64,000 nucleotides of DNA from an uncultured Paracoccaceae bacterium (GTDB lineage Bacteria > Pseudomonadota > Alphaproteobacteria > Rhodobacterales > Rhodobacteraceae), in the NCBI GenBank assembly GCA_947495795.1, contig CANMAI010000002.1, forward strand, positions 62,001 through 126,000, written 5' to 3'. Shown here piece by piece: positions 24,625-32,871 of the stretch. The position numbers were made by a program, and so were the translations under genes. The notes beneath the pieces were generated by a model. That model searched no databases. It worked only from the letters and a program-made list of their open reading frames with translations, and was not told the origin of the DNA. Within the stretch, counting starts at the first letter, position 1. Every line of letters begins with the position of its first letter.

Positions 24625-25921
24625 AACTTTTCTCAGCGGCTTGAGCGATAATGCAATTGCAGCCTTGCCGTATCTTTTTGAACATTGGGCCCATACGGAG
24701 CATCAGCTTGCACCGGAGGGCAACTGGTCCACCTGGGTGATCCTCGGTGGGCGTGGGGCCGGAAAAACACGGGCGGGCGCTGAATGGGTGCGCGCTCAGG
24801 TGGAAGGTTCGGGCCCGCTGGATCCTGGGGAGTGCCGCCGGGTGGCCCTGATCGGTGAGACATATGATCAGGTGCGCGACGTGATGGTGATGGGCGAGAG
24901 CGGGCTTCTGGCCTGCGTACCACCCGACAGGCGGCCCACATGGGAAGCCTCGCGCCGACGTTTGGTATGGCCGAATGGCGCGGAGGCGGTTTGCTATTCC
25001 GCTTCCGATCCGGAGGCCTTGCGCGGACCGCAATTTGATTGCGCATGGGCTGATGAGCTGGCGAAATGGAAGAAGGCGGATGCGGCGTGGGATATGCTGC
25101 AATTCTGCCTTAGGCTGGGCAACAACCCGCGCCAGGTGGTCACGACGACGCCCCGCAATACACCGCTTTTGCGCCAGATACTGGCGCTTCCGGACACGGT
25201 GAAAACAAGTGCACCGACCTCGGCCAATGAAGCGAACCTTGCGCGCGGCTTTCTTGAGAAAGTATCGGCACGCTATGCGGGCACGCGGCTCGGGCGTCAG
25301 GAACTGGACGGCGAATTGCTGGAGGGACTTGAAGGGGCGCTCTGGACGCTGGAGAGTTTTGACAGCATCCGCGTGGATAAGGCACCGCCAGAGGGCAGGA
25401 TCGTTGTGGCCGTGGACCCGCCTGTGACGTCGGGCGAAGGCTCCGATCTGTGCGGGATCGTGGTGGCCAGCGTGGTGAGGGAAGGCCCGCCGCAGACATG
25501 GCGAGCAACGGTGCTGGAGGATGCCTCCATCGCGAAGGCAAGCCCGCAGGACTGGGCCTCTGAAGTTTTACGGCTTTACCACAGGCACAAGGCCGACAGG
25601 ATCGTGGCAGAGGTCAACCAGGGCGGCGATTTGGTCGAGACGGTGCTTCGTCAGGTGGATCCGCATGCGTCTTACAAGGCTGTGAGGGCAAGCCGGGGCA
25701 AGGTGGCCCGCGCGGAGCCTGTAGCAGCACTCTATGAGCAGGGGCGTGTGCAGCATATGCCGGGCCTTTCTGCGCTGGAGGATCAGATGGCGCTGATGAC
25801 GCAGCGCGGCTTCGAAGGCTCCGGCAGCCCGGACCGCGTTGATGCGCTTGTCTGGGCGTTGACAGATCTGGTGATTGAACCGGCTGCTGCCTGGCTGGCC
25901 CCCCGCGTGCGCGGGCTTTAG
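24518..25921 (+). CDS. g2: GTA large terminase subunit (g2)
   Basis: 467 residues as read from TTG 24518; GTG 24575 is an alternative that shortens the overlap with g1. ATPase domain with Walker A LGGRGAGKTRAGAEWVRA (about residue 77) and Walker B FDCAWADELAKW (about 170), then the RNase H-like nuclease with acidic residues in VVAVDPPVTSGEGSDL, RIVAEVNQGGDLV and SPDRVDALVWAL. All catalytic motifs are intact. Packages ~4 kb random host DNA in known GTAs. Confidence 0.95.
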   Translation: MTHAAQNKAADPLISTPHEVKYVSDWLGCASAADVETFLSGLSDNAIAALPYLFEHWAHTEHQLAPEGNWSTWVILGGRGAGKTRAGAEWVRAQVEGSGPLDPGECRRVALIGETYDQVRDVMVMGESGLLACVPPDRRPTWEASRRRLVWPNGAEAVCYSASDPEALRGPQFDCAWADELAKWKKADAAWDMLQFCLRLGNNPRQVVTTTPRNTPLLRQILALPDTVKTSAPTSANEANLARGFLEKVSARYAGTRLGRQELDGELLEGLEGALWTLESFDSIRVDKAPPEGRIVVAVDPPVTSGEGSDLCGIVVASVVREGPPQTWRATVLEDASIAKASPQDWASEVLRLYHRHKADRIVAEVNQGGDLVETVLRQVDPHASYKAVRASRGKVARAEPVAALYEQGRVQHMPGLSALEDQMALMTQRGFEGSGSPDRVDALVWALTDLVIEPAAAWLAPRVRGL

Positions 25922-25927
25922 AATTCC

Positions 25928-25998
25928 GCCTCCGGCGGGGATATTTAGAGAAAGATGAAAGGCGTCTTCATCTTTCTCTAAATATCCCCGCCGGAGGC
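25928..25998. repeat. Long perfect palindrome, copy 1 (between g2 and g3)
   Basis: Two 32-base arms that are exact reverse complements (25928-25959 and 25967-25998; outer end GCCTCCGGCGGGG) around a 7-base loop AGGCGTC. The copy at 31139-31209 has identical arms and the loop in the opposite orientation. Single-arm relatives occur at 1498-1529. It follows the g2 stop by 6 bases and is followed by a T-rich stretch, so it could terminate or process the transcript. Confidence 0.9.
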
Positions 25999-26101
25999 AT
26001 TCGTCTCTTTTTTTCTCGGCAGTCCTGCTGAGCGCAATTTCAAGAGCCCGGCCGAACCCTCGGCGCGGGCTCTCCTTATTCATGACAGGAGCGGATGTCG
26101 G

Positions 26102-27280
26102 ATGGTTTTCAAACTGTTTCGGAGAGCAGAGGTAGATGTGGCTGAGGTGAAAGCCTCGGCTGCTGCTCCTGTAATTGCGTTTCATGGGAGCGGGCGCGTT
26201 GCGTGGAGCCCGCGGGATATAGCCTCGTTGACACGGAACGGCTTTGCGGGAAACCCCGTGGGCTTTCGTTGTGTGAAGATGATCGCGGAGGCGGCGGCTG
26301 CGGTGCCGATCGTGGTGCAGGATGCGGAGACGCGGTATGCAGAGCATCCGTTGACCAGCCTGATCGCCCAGCCCAATCAGGGGCAGGGCGGTGCGGCACT
26401 TTTTGAGAGTTTCTACGGCCAGTTGCTTCTCAGCGGCGACGGCTATTTCGAAGCGGCAGGTGAGACGCTGGAAGGTGCGCCGCGGGAGCTTTTCGTTCTG
26501 CGTTCCGACAGGATGAAGGTGATCCCCGGTGCGGATGGGTGGCCGGTTGCATATGAGTATGCGGTGGGTGCGCGCAAGCACCGGTTTGATATGCGGGGCG
26601 AATTTGCGCCTGTTTTGCATGTGAAGAACTTTCATCCACAGGATGACCACTATGGCCTCTCCGCGATGCAGGCGGCGGCTGCAGCGCTGGATGTGCATAA
26701 TTCTGCTTCGCGCTGGTCCAAATCGTTGCTGGACAATGCGGCCCGCCCTTCTGGTGCCATCGTCTACAAGGGTGCGGATGGGCAGGGTCAGATGGGGGCG
26801 GATCAGTATTCGCGCCTCGTGGATGAGCTGGCGAGCCATCATACGGGTGCTGCCAACGCCGGGCGCCCCATGCTGCTGGAAGGTGGGCTGGACTGGAAGC
26901 CCATGGGTTTCTCGCCTTCCGATATGGAGTTTCAGAAGACCAAGGAGAGTGCCGCGCGCGAGATTGCGCTGGCCTTCGGGGTGCCGCCGATGCTGCTGGG
27001 GCTGCCTGGTGATAATTCCTATGCCAATTATCAGGAGGCGAACCGCGCGTTTTACCGGCTGACGGTGCTGCCGCTGGTTTCCAAGACGCTCGCCGCCCTT
27101 TCGGGGTGGTTGCCGGAGCGTTTTGGCATGGGGCTGACGCTGAGGCCGGATCTCGACCAGATCCACGCGCTGAGTGCTGAGCGGGAGGCGCAGTGGCGAC
27201 GGGTGAGCGAGGCGGGCTTTCTGACGGAAGCAGAGAAGCGGAGCCTTCTGGGACTGCCACCCAAGGCTGACATCGCGTGA
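26102..27280 (+). CDS. g3: GTA portal protein, HK97 family (g3)
   Basis: 392 residues, intact. Phage portal signatures: GNPVGFRCVKMIAEAAAAVPIVV near residue 40, LIAQPNQGQGGAALFESFYGQLLLSGDGYFEA, and the late FGVPPMLLGLPGDNSYANYQEANRAFYRLTVLPL. Forms the dodecameric vertex through which DNA enters the head. g3.5 begins inside its stop (GTGA). Confidence 0.95.
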   Translation: MVFKLFRRAEVDVAEVKASAAAPVIAFHGSGRVAWSPRDIASLTRNGFAGNPVGFRCVKMIAEAAAAVPIVVQDAETRYAEHPLTSLIAQPNQGQGGAALFESFYGQLLLSGDGYFEAAGETLEGAPRELFVLRSDRMKVIPGADGWPVAYEYAVGARKHRFDMRGEFAPVLHVKNFHPQDDHYGLSAMQAAAAALDVHNSASRWSKSLLDNAARPSGAIVYKGADGQGQMGADQYSRLVDELASHHTGAANAGRPMLLEGGLDWKPMGFSPSDMEFQKTKESAAREIALAFGVPPMLLGLPGDNSYANYQEANRAFYRLTVLPLVSKTLAALSGWLPERFGMGLTLRPDLDQIHALSAEREAQWRRVSEAGFLTEAEKRSLLGLPPKADIA

Positions 27281-27522
27281 GCGAGACGCGCGGCCGGGGT
27301 GGCGGCTCGCGCTTTCTTTACGAGCCGTTTGACCGCGCCTCCGCAAGGCTGGAGGCGCATGAACGGGTGACGGACGAACGCTGGAAGGCGCTGGAGCGCA
27401 GGCTGGAGCAGATCGAGACGGGGCTGGAGCGCATGGAGAAGCGCCTCTGGTTCGTTGTCCTCGGATGCGCGGCCTTTCTGGCGGCGGATGTCGCCTACCA
27501 ATATTTGACACTCAAACCGTGA
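27277..27522 (+). CDS. g3.5: GTA small membrane-type protein (g3.5)
   Basis: 81 residues from a GTG overlapping the portal stop. A charged amphipathic helix (RASARLEAHERVTDERWKALERRLEQIETGLERMEKR) suggests a coiled coil, followed by one hydrophobic segment (LWFVVLGCAAFLAADVAYQYL). Corresponds in position and size to g3.5 of R. capsulatus, role unclear. Confidence 0.85.
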   Translation: MSETRGRGGGSRFLYEPFDRASARLEAHERVTDERWKALERRLEQIETGLERMEKRLWFVVLGCAAFLAADVAYQYLTLKP

Positions 27523-27533
27523 CGGGACAAGCG

Positions 27534-28088
27534 ATGCTGAGCCAATTGAGCGCGCCTGCGCTGGAGACGAAATACACGACCCTCGGTGCGGAGATCGCGC
27601 TGAAAGAGGGGGTGATCGAGGGCTATGCCAGCCTTTTCGGCGCCGAGGATCAGGGCGGGGATACCGTGGCGGCGGGGGCTTACAAAGCCTCGCTGGCGCA
27701 GAAGGCCCGGCCCGGTGGATCGGTGAAGATGCTCTGGCAGCATGACCCTCTGAAGCCCATCGGCGTGTGGGACGAGATCAGGGAAGACAAGACGGGCCTT
27801 TACGTGAAGGGACGGATCCTGACGGACGTGCAGGCCGGGCGCGAGGCCTTGGCCCTGCTGGAGGCCGGTGCGATTGATGGGCTTTCGATCGGCTACCGCA
27901 CCAAGCGGGCCGACAAGAGTGAAACCGGGGGGCGCCGCCTTCTGGAAGTGGATCTTTGGGAGGTATCGGTGGTGACATTTCCGATGCTGCCCGAGGCGCG
28001 GGTTCAACCCTCGGCGGATGCCGAGGGGATGGAACTTGCAAAGGACCTGGCTGAGGTATTCGCGGAAGCCAGGGCGCTGATGGCATGA
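27534..28088 (+). CDS. g4: GTA prohead protease, HK97/S78 (U35) family (g4)
   Basis: 184 residues from ATG 27534; GTG 27519, which overlaps the g3.5 stop, is an alternative. Typical VIEGYASLFGAEDQGGDTVAAGAY at the start, the active-site histidine in VKMLWQHDPLKPIGVWDEI, and the serine in GAIDGLSIGYRTK (about residue 115), followed by DLWEVSVVTFPMLPEARV. Processes the capsid N-terminus during head assembly. Confidence 0.93.
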   Translation: MLSQLSAPALETKYTTLGAEIALKEGVIEGYASLFGAEDQGGDTVAAGAYKASLAQKARPGGSVKMLWQHDPLKPIGVWDEIREDKTGLYVKGRILTDVQAGREALALLEAGAIDGLSIGYRTKRADKSETGGRRLLEVDLWEVSVVTFPMLPEARVQPSADAEGMELAKDLAEVFAEARALMA

Positions 28089-28132
28089 GGACGTGCCACC
28101 CAACTACGACATTCATTTCAAAGGATGACTGG

Positions 28133-29329
28133 ATGCAAAAGTCTGAGACGAAATCCCGGGCGGGCATGTCCGCGGAGGGGAAACCGGTTACGGAGGTGAA
28201 AGCCGCCATGACGGATTTTCTGAGCAATTTCAATGAATTTCAATCCGATATTAAGACCAAACTCAAGGAACAGGAAACCCGTTTGACCATGCTTGATCGT
28301 AAATCCCACGCCGCCGAGCGGCCCGCCCTGTCCCGTAACACCGAAGTGGGTGTGCCGCACAAGAAGGCCTTTGGTGCCTATCTTCGTTCCGGTGATGATG
28401 ATGCGTTGCGCGGCCTTGAGTTCGAAGAGAAGGCGCTCTCAACAGCGGTTTCCGCCGATGGCGGCTATCTGGTTGATCCGCAGACGGCCGAGACGATCAC
28501 TTCCGTTCTGCGCGGTGCCTCCTCCATCCGTGCGGTCGCCAATGTGGTGAGTGTTGAGGCGACCTCTTACGATGTTCTGGTGGATCACACAGATATCGGC
28601 TCTGGCTGGGCTTCCGAGACGGCGAACCTGACGGAGACCGCGACGCCGCAGATCGACCGCGTGGTCATCCCGCTTCATGAGCTTTCCGCGCTGCCCAAGG
28701 CTTCCCAGCGGTTGCTCGATGACAGTGCCTTTGATGTGGAAGGTTGGCTTGCTGGCCGGATCGCGGACAAGTTCGCGCGGTCCGAAGGGGCGGCTTTCAT
28801 TTCCGGCGATGGCGTGGATAAGCCCACAGGCTTTCTGACTTACACAGCTGTTGAGAATGGTGCCTGGACATGGGGTAATCTCGGCTACGTGGCAACCGGT
28901 GCGGATGGTGATTTCTCCGTCTCCGAGCCTGCGGATGCGATCGTCGATCTCGTCTATTCGCTTGGTGCGCAATACCGTGCGAATGCGAATTTCGTCATGA
29001 ATTCCAAGACGGCGGGTGCCGTGCGGAAGATGAAGGATGCGGATGGCCGGTTCCTCTGGTCCGATGGTCTGGCAGCGGGTGAGCCTGCGCGCCTGATGGG
29101 CTATCCCGTGCTGGTGGCCGAAGACATGCCGGATATCGGCTCGGACGCCAATGCGATTGCCTTTGGTGATTTCAGCGCGGGCTACACTGTGGCCGAACGC
29201 CCGGATCTGCGCATCCTGCGCGATCCGTTCAGCGCCAAGCCGCATGTGCTCTTCTATGCCACCAAGCGCATCGGCGGCGATGTGAGCGATTTTGCAGCGA
29301 TCAAGCTCCTGCGTTTTGCGGTGAGCTGA
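28133..29329 (+). CDS. g5: GTA major capsid protein, HK97 fold (g5)
   Basis: 398 residues from ATG 28133, which has AAAGGATG before it; the ATG at 28085 overlapping the g4 stop is less likely. Residues 1-100 are the helical delta domain removed by the protease; mature capsid probably begins near the KALSTAVSADGGYLVDP region. HK97 features continue with RAVANVVSVEATSYDVLVDH, ELSALPKASQRLLDDSAFDVEGWL and GYPVLVAEDMPDI. Sole capsid protein of the oblate GTA head. Confidence 0.95.
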   Translation: MQKSETKSRAGMSAEGKPVTEVKAAMTDFLSNFNEFQSDIKTKLKEQETRLTMLDRKSHAAERPALSRNTEVGVPHKKAFGAYLRSGDDDALRGLEFEEKALSTAVSADGGYLVDPQTAETITSVLRGASSIRAVANVVSVEATSYDVLVDHTDIGSGWASETANLTETATPQIDRVVIPLHELSALPKASQRLLDDSAFDVEGWLAGRIADKFARSEGAAFISGDGVDKPTGFLTYTAVENGAWTWGNLGYVATGADGDFSVSEPADAIVDLVYSLGAQYRANANFVMNSKTAGAVRKMKDADGRFLWSDGLAAGEPARLMGYPVLVAEDMPDIGSDANAIAFGDFSAGYTVAERPDLRILRDPFSAKPHVLFYATKRIGGDVSDFAAIKLLRFAVS

Positions 29330-29343
29330 TCGGCTCATCTCGT

Positions 29344-29423
29344 ACCGCGCTGCCCTCGGGCAGCGCGGTTGCGCATCCCCTTCGGGCAGCCTCTCCAGCC
29401 TGCGCCTCTCACCACCTGAGAGG
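29344..29423 (+). other. Two tandem hairpins directly after the capsid gene
   Basis: Hairpin A: ACCGCGCTGCC, loop CTCG, GGCAGCGCGGT (29344-29369), 11 perfect pairs starting 15 bases after the g5 stop. Hairpin B: CCTCTCA, loop CCACC, TGAGAGG (29405-29423). Neither is followed by a U-run, so they fit mRNA 3' protection or processing better than termination, which could raise capsid expression above downstream genes. Confidence 0.6.
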
Positions 29424-29467
29424 TGCCCGGAGGGGTGCGCGTTTTTCAGTGAAAAGGACGGTCGCCC

Positions 29468-29776
29468 ATGAGCGGTTATATTTTGAAGGCGGCGGAAGAG
29501 GCGATTGATCTGCCGATCCGCTGGCGCGACGAGAAGCTCAAGCCGGGAGAGCGGGTGCGCGAGGATCTCGGCTGGCGGATCACGCCCGTGGTAAGCGAGG
29601 CGGATCTTGTGATCGCCGAGCAGCATCTGGCCTGCGACACGTCCTTTGCGCTGATCGAGGGAGGCGTGCCGGGCAAGACCTATATGGTCTCCGCTTCCGC
29701 CCGTACCGACAGGGGCCGAGACCTGATCCGCGCCGTTGTGATCCGTATCGCCGACGCACCGCGCATGGTGGCTTGA
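29468..29776 (+). CDS. Phage fiber-tail-adaptor-like protein inserted between g5 and g6
   Basis: 102 residues, no cysteine, no signal. The order of features (DLPIRWRDEKLKPGERVREDLGW, then CDTSFALIEGGVPGKTYMVSASARTDRGRDL) matches the small Ig-like phage fiber-tail adaptor proteins: an acidic start, a W-containing strand, and a GG-x-PG-x-x-Y-x-V-x-x-x-A-x-T-x-x-G block. As I recall the R. capsulatus cluster, g6 follows g5 directly, so this is an extra gene. Family assignment is moderate. Confidence 0.65.
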   Translation: MSGYILKAAEEAIDLPIRWRDEKLKPGERVREDLGWRITPVVSEADLVIAEQHLACDTSFALIEGGVPGKTYMVSASARTDRGRDLIRAVVIRIADAPRMVA

Positions 29777-29786
29777 GGAGTTTCCG

Positions 29787-30374
29787 ATGAATTTGACTGA
29801 ACAGACAACGCCATCCGTGGCGGCCTATCCAGTGCGGGCGTTGGCCGATCATTTGCGGTTGGGCACGGGCTTTGCCGATGATGGTGCGCAGGATGCCCTG
29901 CTGGAGGCTTATCTCGGGGCGGCTATGGCTTGCGTGGAGGCGCGGACGGGCAAAGTGATTTTGGAGCGCGAGTATCTCTGGGAGATCTCGCGCTGGCATT
30001 CTGGGGATCGCCAGGGCCTGCCTGTGGCACCGGTTTCCGCTGTCAGCCGCGTGGCACTGGTGGATGCGGAGGGAGCGGAGACGGTGTTGGCACCTGCCCG
30101 CTACCGGTTGCGGCCGGATAACTTCCGGCCCGAGCTGGTGGCGAATGTGCTGCCGGCCATTCCGCACAACGGCACTGTGCGGATCACGTTCACAGCCGGT
30201 TTCGGCCCTGTCTGGGAGGATGCGCCGGCCGATATCCGGCAGGCCGTTCTGATGCTGGCCGCGCACTACTTCGAGTATCGCAGCCTTGAGGGCGGCGGGC
30301 CGGAACTGCCGTTCGGGGTGACAGCGCTGCTGGGGCGGTTCCAGACGCTGCGCCTTTCGGGAGACAGATTATGA
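29787..30374 (+). CDS. g6: GTA head-tail adaptor/connector (g6)
   Basis: 195 residues, gp6-like head-tail connector fold, beginning with DHLRLGTGFADDGAQDALLEAYLGAAMACVEARTGKVI and ending in PADIRQAVLMLAAHYFEYRS, the usual helical hallmarks. Binds the portal and bridges to the stopper. The stop overlaps the g7 start (ATGA). Confidence 0.9.
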   Translation: MNLTEQTTPSVAAYPVRALADHLRLGTGFADDGAQDALLEAYLGAAMACVEARTGKVILEREYLWEISRWHSGDRQGLPVAPVSAVSRVALVDAEGAETVLAPARYRLRPDNFRPELVANVLPAIPHNGTVRITFTAGFGPVWEDAPADIRQAVLMLAAHYFEYRSLEGGGPELPFGVTALLGRFQTLRLSGDRL

Positions 30375-30709
30375 GCGTTCCGGTGCTGAGCCGGAAGCTG
30401 GTTTTGGAAAGCCGACAAAACACACCGGATGGTGCCGGTGGTGTGGATCCGGCCTGGGCGCCTTTGGGGACGCTCTGGGCGGATGTGTCGGCGCGGACGG
30501 GATCGGAAGCGGTTGTGGGCGGGCGTCGAACCTCGCGCAAGCGCTTTCGAATTGTTGTGCGGGCAGCTCCTTTCGGTGCCCCCTCCCGTCCGCGCCCAGA
30601 TCAGCGGTTTCGCGAAGGAGAGCGGGTGTTTCCGATCTACGCCGTCGCGGAATTCGATGCTGCTGGCCACTATCTGATCTGCGAATGCGAAGAGGGGGGT
30701 GTGACATGA
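30371..30709 (+). CDS. g7: GTA head-tail stopper/adaptor (g7)
   Basis: 112 residues with the phage head-tail adaptor pattern: LVLESRQNTPDGAGGVDPAWAPLGTLWADVSARTG, then RRTSRKRFRIVVR and a C-terminal beta strand HYLICECEEGG. Stops leakage of packaged DNA. Overlaps g6 and g8 by four bases at each end. Confidence 0.88.
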   Translation: MSVPVLSRKLVLESRQNTPDGAGGVDPAWAPLGTLWADVSARTGSEAVVGGRRTSRKRFRIVVRAAPFGAPSRPRPDQRFREGERVFPIYAVAEFDAAGHYLICECEEGGVT

Positions 30710-31128
30710 GCTATGCTTTCTCGGAAGCGCTTCAGGCGGCGATTTACGCAGCACTTCAGGGCGACACTGATCTGACGGCGCTGATCGGCGATGCCGTTTA
30801 CGATGCACCCCTGCCCGGAGATCCGATGGCCCTGCCGGAGACATATGTGCTGCTCGGTGAAGAACGGGTACGCGATGGATCCACGAAGACCAGCGATGGT
30901 TCGGTGCACGATCTTTCCATCACCGTGATCACACGCGCGGAGGGGTTTCGCCAGGCCAAGGCTGTGGCCGCTGCAGTCTGCACGGCGCTGGAGGACGCGG
31001 ATCTTACATTGAGGGTAGGGCATCTTGTGGCGTTGCGGTTTCACTCTGCAAGGGCGAACCGCAACACGTCGCGCATCCCCCGGCGGATCGTTCTGCGGTT
31101 TCAGGCTGTGCTTGAGGCCAAGGAATAA
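30706..31128 (+). CDS. g8: GTA tail terminator, DUF3168 family (g8)
   Basis: 140 residues from ATG 30706, overlapping the g7 stop. DUF3168 signature: ALQAAIYAALQGDTDLTALIGDAVYDAPL, ETYVLLGEERVRDGSTKT, VHDLSITVITRAEGFRQAKAVAAAVCTALE. Caps the tail tube at the head side. A long palindrome follows the stop. Confidence 0.92.
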   Translation: MSYAFSEALQAAIYAALQGDTDLTALIGDAVYDAPLPGDPMALPETYVLLGEERVRDGSTKTSDGSVHDLSITVITRAEGFRQAKAVAAAVCTALEDADLTLRVGHLVALRFHSARANRNTSRIPRRIVLRFQAVLEAKE

Positions 31129-31138
31129 GAGTTTTCTG

Positions 31139-31209
31139 GCCTCCGGCGGGGATATTTAGAGAAAGATGAAGACGCCTTTCATCTTTCTCTAAATATCCCC
31201 GCCGGAGGC
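31139..31209. repeat. Long perfect palindrome, copy 2 (between g8 and g9)
   Basis: Arms 31139-31170 and 31178-31209 identical to those of copy 1 at 25928-25998, around the 7-base loop GACGCCT, which is the exact reverse complement of the loop of copy 1. About 13 bases of right flank (CATTCGTCTCTTT) are also shared in the same orientation. Confidence 0.9.
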
Positions 31210-31273
31210 ATTCGTCTCTTTCTGCGCTGCGCATCTGCGCCGCGCTCTCTCTATCTTACAAAGGATTGCGAAT

Positions 31274-31690
31274 ATGGCGGCCCAAAAAGGCAAGGATCTG
31301 CTGATCAAGATCGATATGACGGGCGAAGGCGCGTTTCAGACGGTTGCGGGCCTCCGGGCCACGCGGATCACTTTCAACTCCGAGACGGTGGATGTAACGA
31401 ACCTGCAGAGTGCGGGGGGGTGGCGCGAGTTGCTGGCGGGATCGGGTGTGCGGTCCGCGAGCATCTCCGGCTCCGGTGTATTCCGGGATCAGGACACGGA
31501 TGAGAAGGCGCGACAGATCTTCTTTGACGGGGACATCCCGATTTTCCAGGTGATCATACCGGATTTCGGCACGGTGGAGGGGCTCTTCCAGATCACCTCC
31601 ATCGAGTATTCCGGTGCGCATGATGGCGAGGCTGTGTACGAGCTTTCGCTTGCCTCTGCGGGTGAACTCACCTTCGTGGCCACCCCATGA
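31274..31690 (+). CDS. g9: GTA tail tube protein, TP901-1 major tail type (g9)
   Basis: 138 residues: AAQKGKDLLIKIDMTGEGAFQTVAGLRATRITFNSETVDVTN at the start and SGSGVFRDQDTDEKARQIFFDG in the middle, the pattern of phage major tail tube proteins of siphoviruses. AAAGGA precedes the ATG. The stop overlaps g10 (ATGA). Confidence 0.93.
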   Translation: MAAQKGKDLLIKIDMTGEGAFQTVAGLRATRITFNSETVDVTNLQSAGGWRELLAGSGVRSASISGSGVFRDQDTDEKARQIFFDGDIPIFQVIIPDFGTVEGLFQITSIEYSGAHDGEAVYELSLASAGELTFVATP

Positions 31691-32001
31691 GCAACCCGTT
31701 TCACGGCGAAGTGTCGCTTGAGGTGAACGGCGAGGCGCGAGTGATGCGCCTTTCGCTCGGCGCGCTGGCAGCCCTTGAGGCGCGTCTGGAAAGCGGTTCG
31801 CTGGTGGCAATGGTTTCCCGGTTCGAAGATGGCTCGTTTCGCACCGCTGATCTCGTGGCGCTGATCTCTGCAGGGCTTGGCATGCCGGAAGACGCAGTGC
31901 TGAGCGCCGAGTTCGGTGGGGGGCCGATGGCGGCGGCGCGCGCTGCAGCGCAGCTCTTGAAGGTGACATTCGCGTTGCCGGACGTGGCAGCGGACGCGTG
32001 A
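31687..32001 (+). CDS. g10: GTA family protein g10 (tail assembly chaperone-type)
   Basis: 104 residues. NPFHGEVSLEVNGEARVMRLSLGALAALEARLESGSL is the GTA-gp10 family signature. By position, before the tape measure and overlapping a short partner frame, it resembles the tail assembly chaperones of phages. Overlaps g9 (ATGA) and g10.1 (GTGA). Confidence 0.9.
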   Translation: MSNPFHGEVSLEVNGEARVMRLSLGALAALEARLESGSLVAMVSRFEDGSFRTADLVALISAGLGMPEDAVLSAEFGGGPMAAARAAAQLLKVTFALPDVAADA

Positions 32002-32204
32002 GCAAGGTTGCCTGGCCTGCGTTGATGGATCTGGGGCTGCGCCAGTTGCGCCTGAGCCCGGATACATTCTGGGCGCTGACACCGGCGGAGCTGATGTTTC
32101 TGGCTGGTGCCGATGCAGGAAGCGCGCGGTGCCTGACCCGGAGCGGGCTGGATGCACTGATGGCGGAATACCCCGACAGGGAAGAGGACGAGGCGGATGG
32201 CTGA
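31998..32204 (+). CDS. g10.1: GTA small protein g10.1 (DUF2376-type)
   Basis: 68 residues from GTG 31998 overlapping the g10 stop. WPALMDLGLRQLRLSPDTFWALTPAELMFLAG is the conserved core of the family (a helix with F-W-x-L-T-P-x-E). Likely a partner of g10 in tail assembly. Ends eight bases inside g11. Confidence 0.88.
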   Translation: MSKVAWPALMDLGLRQLRLSPDTFWALTPAELMFLAGADAGSARCLTRSGLDALMAEYPDREEDEADG

Positions 32205-32847
32205 TATCAATGACAATCTGAACAACCTGGAAACCCGGCTGATCGAGCTGGAAGGCACGATTGCCGGAACAGAGGCAATCACGGCCGCCTTTCGCTCCGA
32301 GATGGATGATGTTTCCTCCACGATGCGCAGTGCGAGTGTCGATGCAAGCGGCCTTTCCCGCACAATGGGCACATCACTGAAGAACGCTTTCACGGGCCTG
32401 ATGTTTGATGGCTCAAAGCTTTCAGACGTGATGGGGCAGGTCGCAAAGAGCTTTTCGAACACGATCCTGAATGCGGCCCTGAAGCCGGTAACCGGCGCGA
32501 TTGGCGACGGTATCAGCGGGTTGCTGGGCGGGCTATTTGCGCAGGGTGGTGTAATGTCTCAGGGGCGGGTGCAGGCCTTTGCCAAGGGGGGTGTGGTGAA
32601 TGGTGCCACGGCTTTCGGGATGCGAGGCGGACAGATGGGCCTGATGGGCGAAGCTGGCCCTGAGGCCATTATGCCGCTCACGCGCGGCTCTGATGGCAGC
32701 CTTGGGGTGCGGGCCGCGGGCGGCGGTGGCGGGGTGAGTGTGACGATGAACATCACGACGCCTGATGTGGCGGGCTTCAGCCGCTCACAAAGCCAGATCG
32801 CGGCCCAGATGAGCCGCGCGATGCGCCGCTCCAACCGCAATCTCTGA
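32197..32847 (+). CDS. g11: GTA tail tape measure protein (g11)
   Basis: 216 residues. An N-terminal coiled coil (NDNLNNLETRLIELEGTIAGTEAITAAFRSEMD), a lambda-type tape-measure core (LKNAFTGLMFDGSKLSDVMGQVAKSFSNTILNAALKPV), then Gly-rich hydrophobic repeats (GLLGGLFAQGGVM, AGPEAIMPLTRGSDGSLGV). Short for a tape measure, matching the short GTA tail. Overlaps g10.1 by eight bases. Confidence 0.92.
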   Translation: MADINDNLNNLETRLIELEGTIAGTEAITAAFRSEMDDVSSTMRSASVDASGLSRTMGTSLKNAFTGLMFDGSKLSDVMGQVAKSFSNTILNAALKPVTGAIGDGISGLLGGLFAQGGVMSQGRVQAFAKGGVVNGATAFGMRGGQMGLMGEAGPEAIMPLTRGSDGSLGVRAAGGGGGVSVTMNITTPDVAGFSRSQSQIAAQMSRAMRRSNRNL

Positions 32848-32871
32848 TTACTCCAGCAAAGGTTTAGGCCA

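Noticed and set aside
25568-27511. 647-codon open frame on the minus strand across g2 and g3
   Set aside because: It is antisense to terminase and portal genes whose motifs are unmistakable. Long antisense frames are common with GC-rich third positions. Its composition (many His, Arg, Pro) is not protein-like.
25928-31209. Palindromes as ends of a composite transposon around g3-g8
   Set aside because: No transposase and no target duplication; the enclosed genes are in their normal GTA order.
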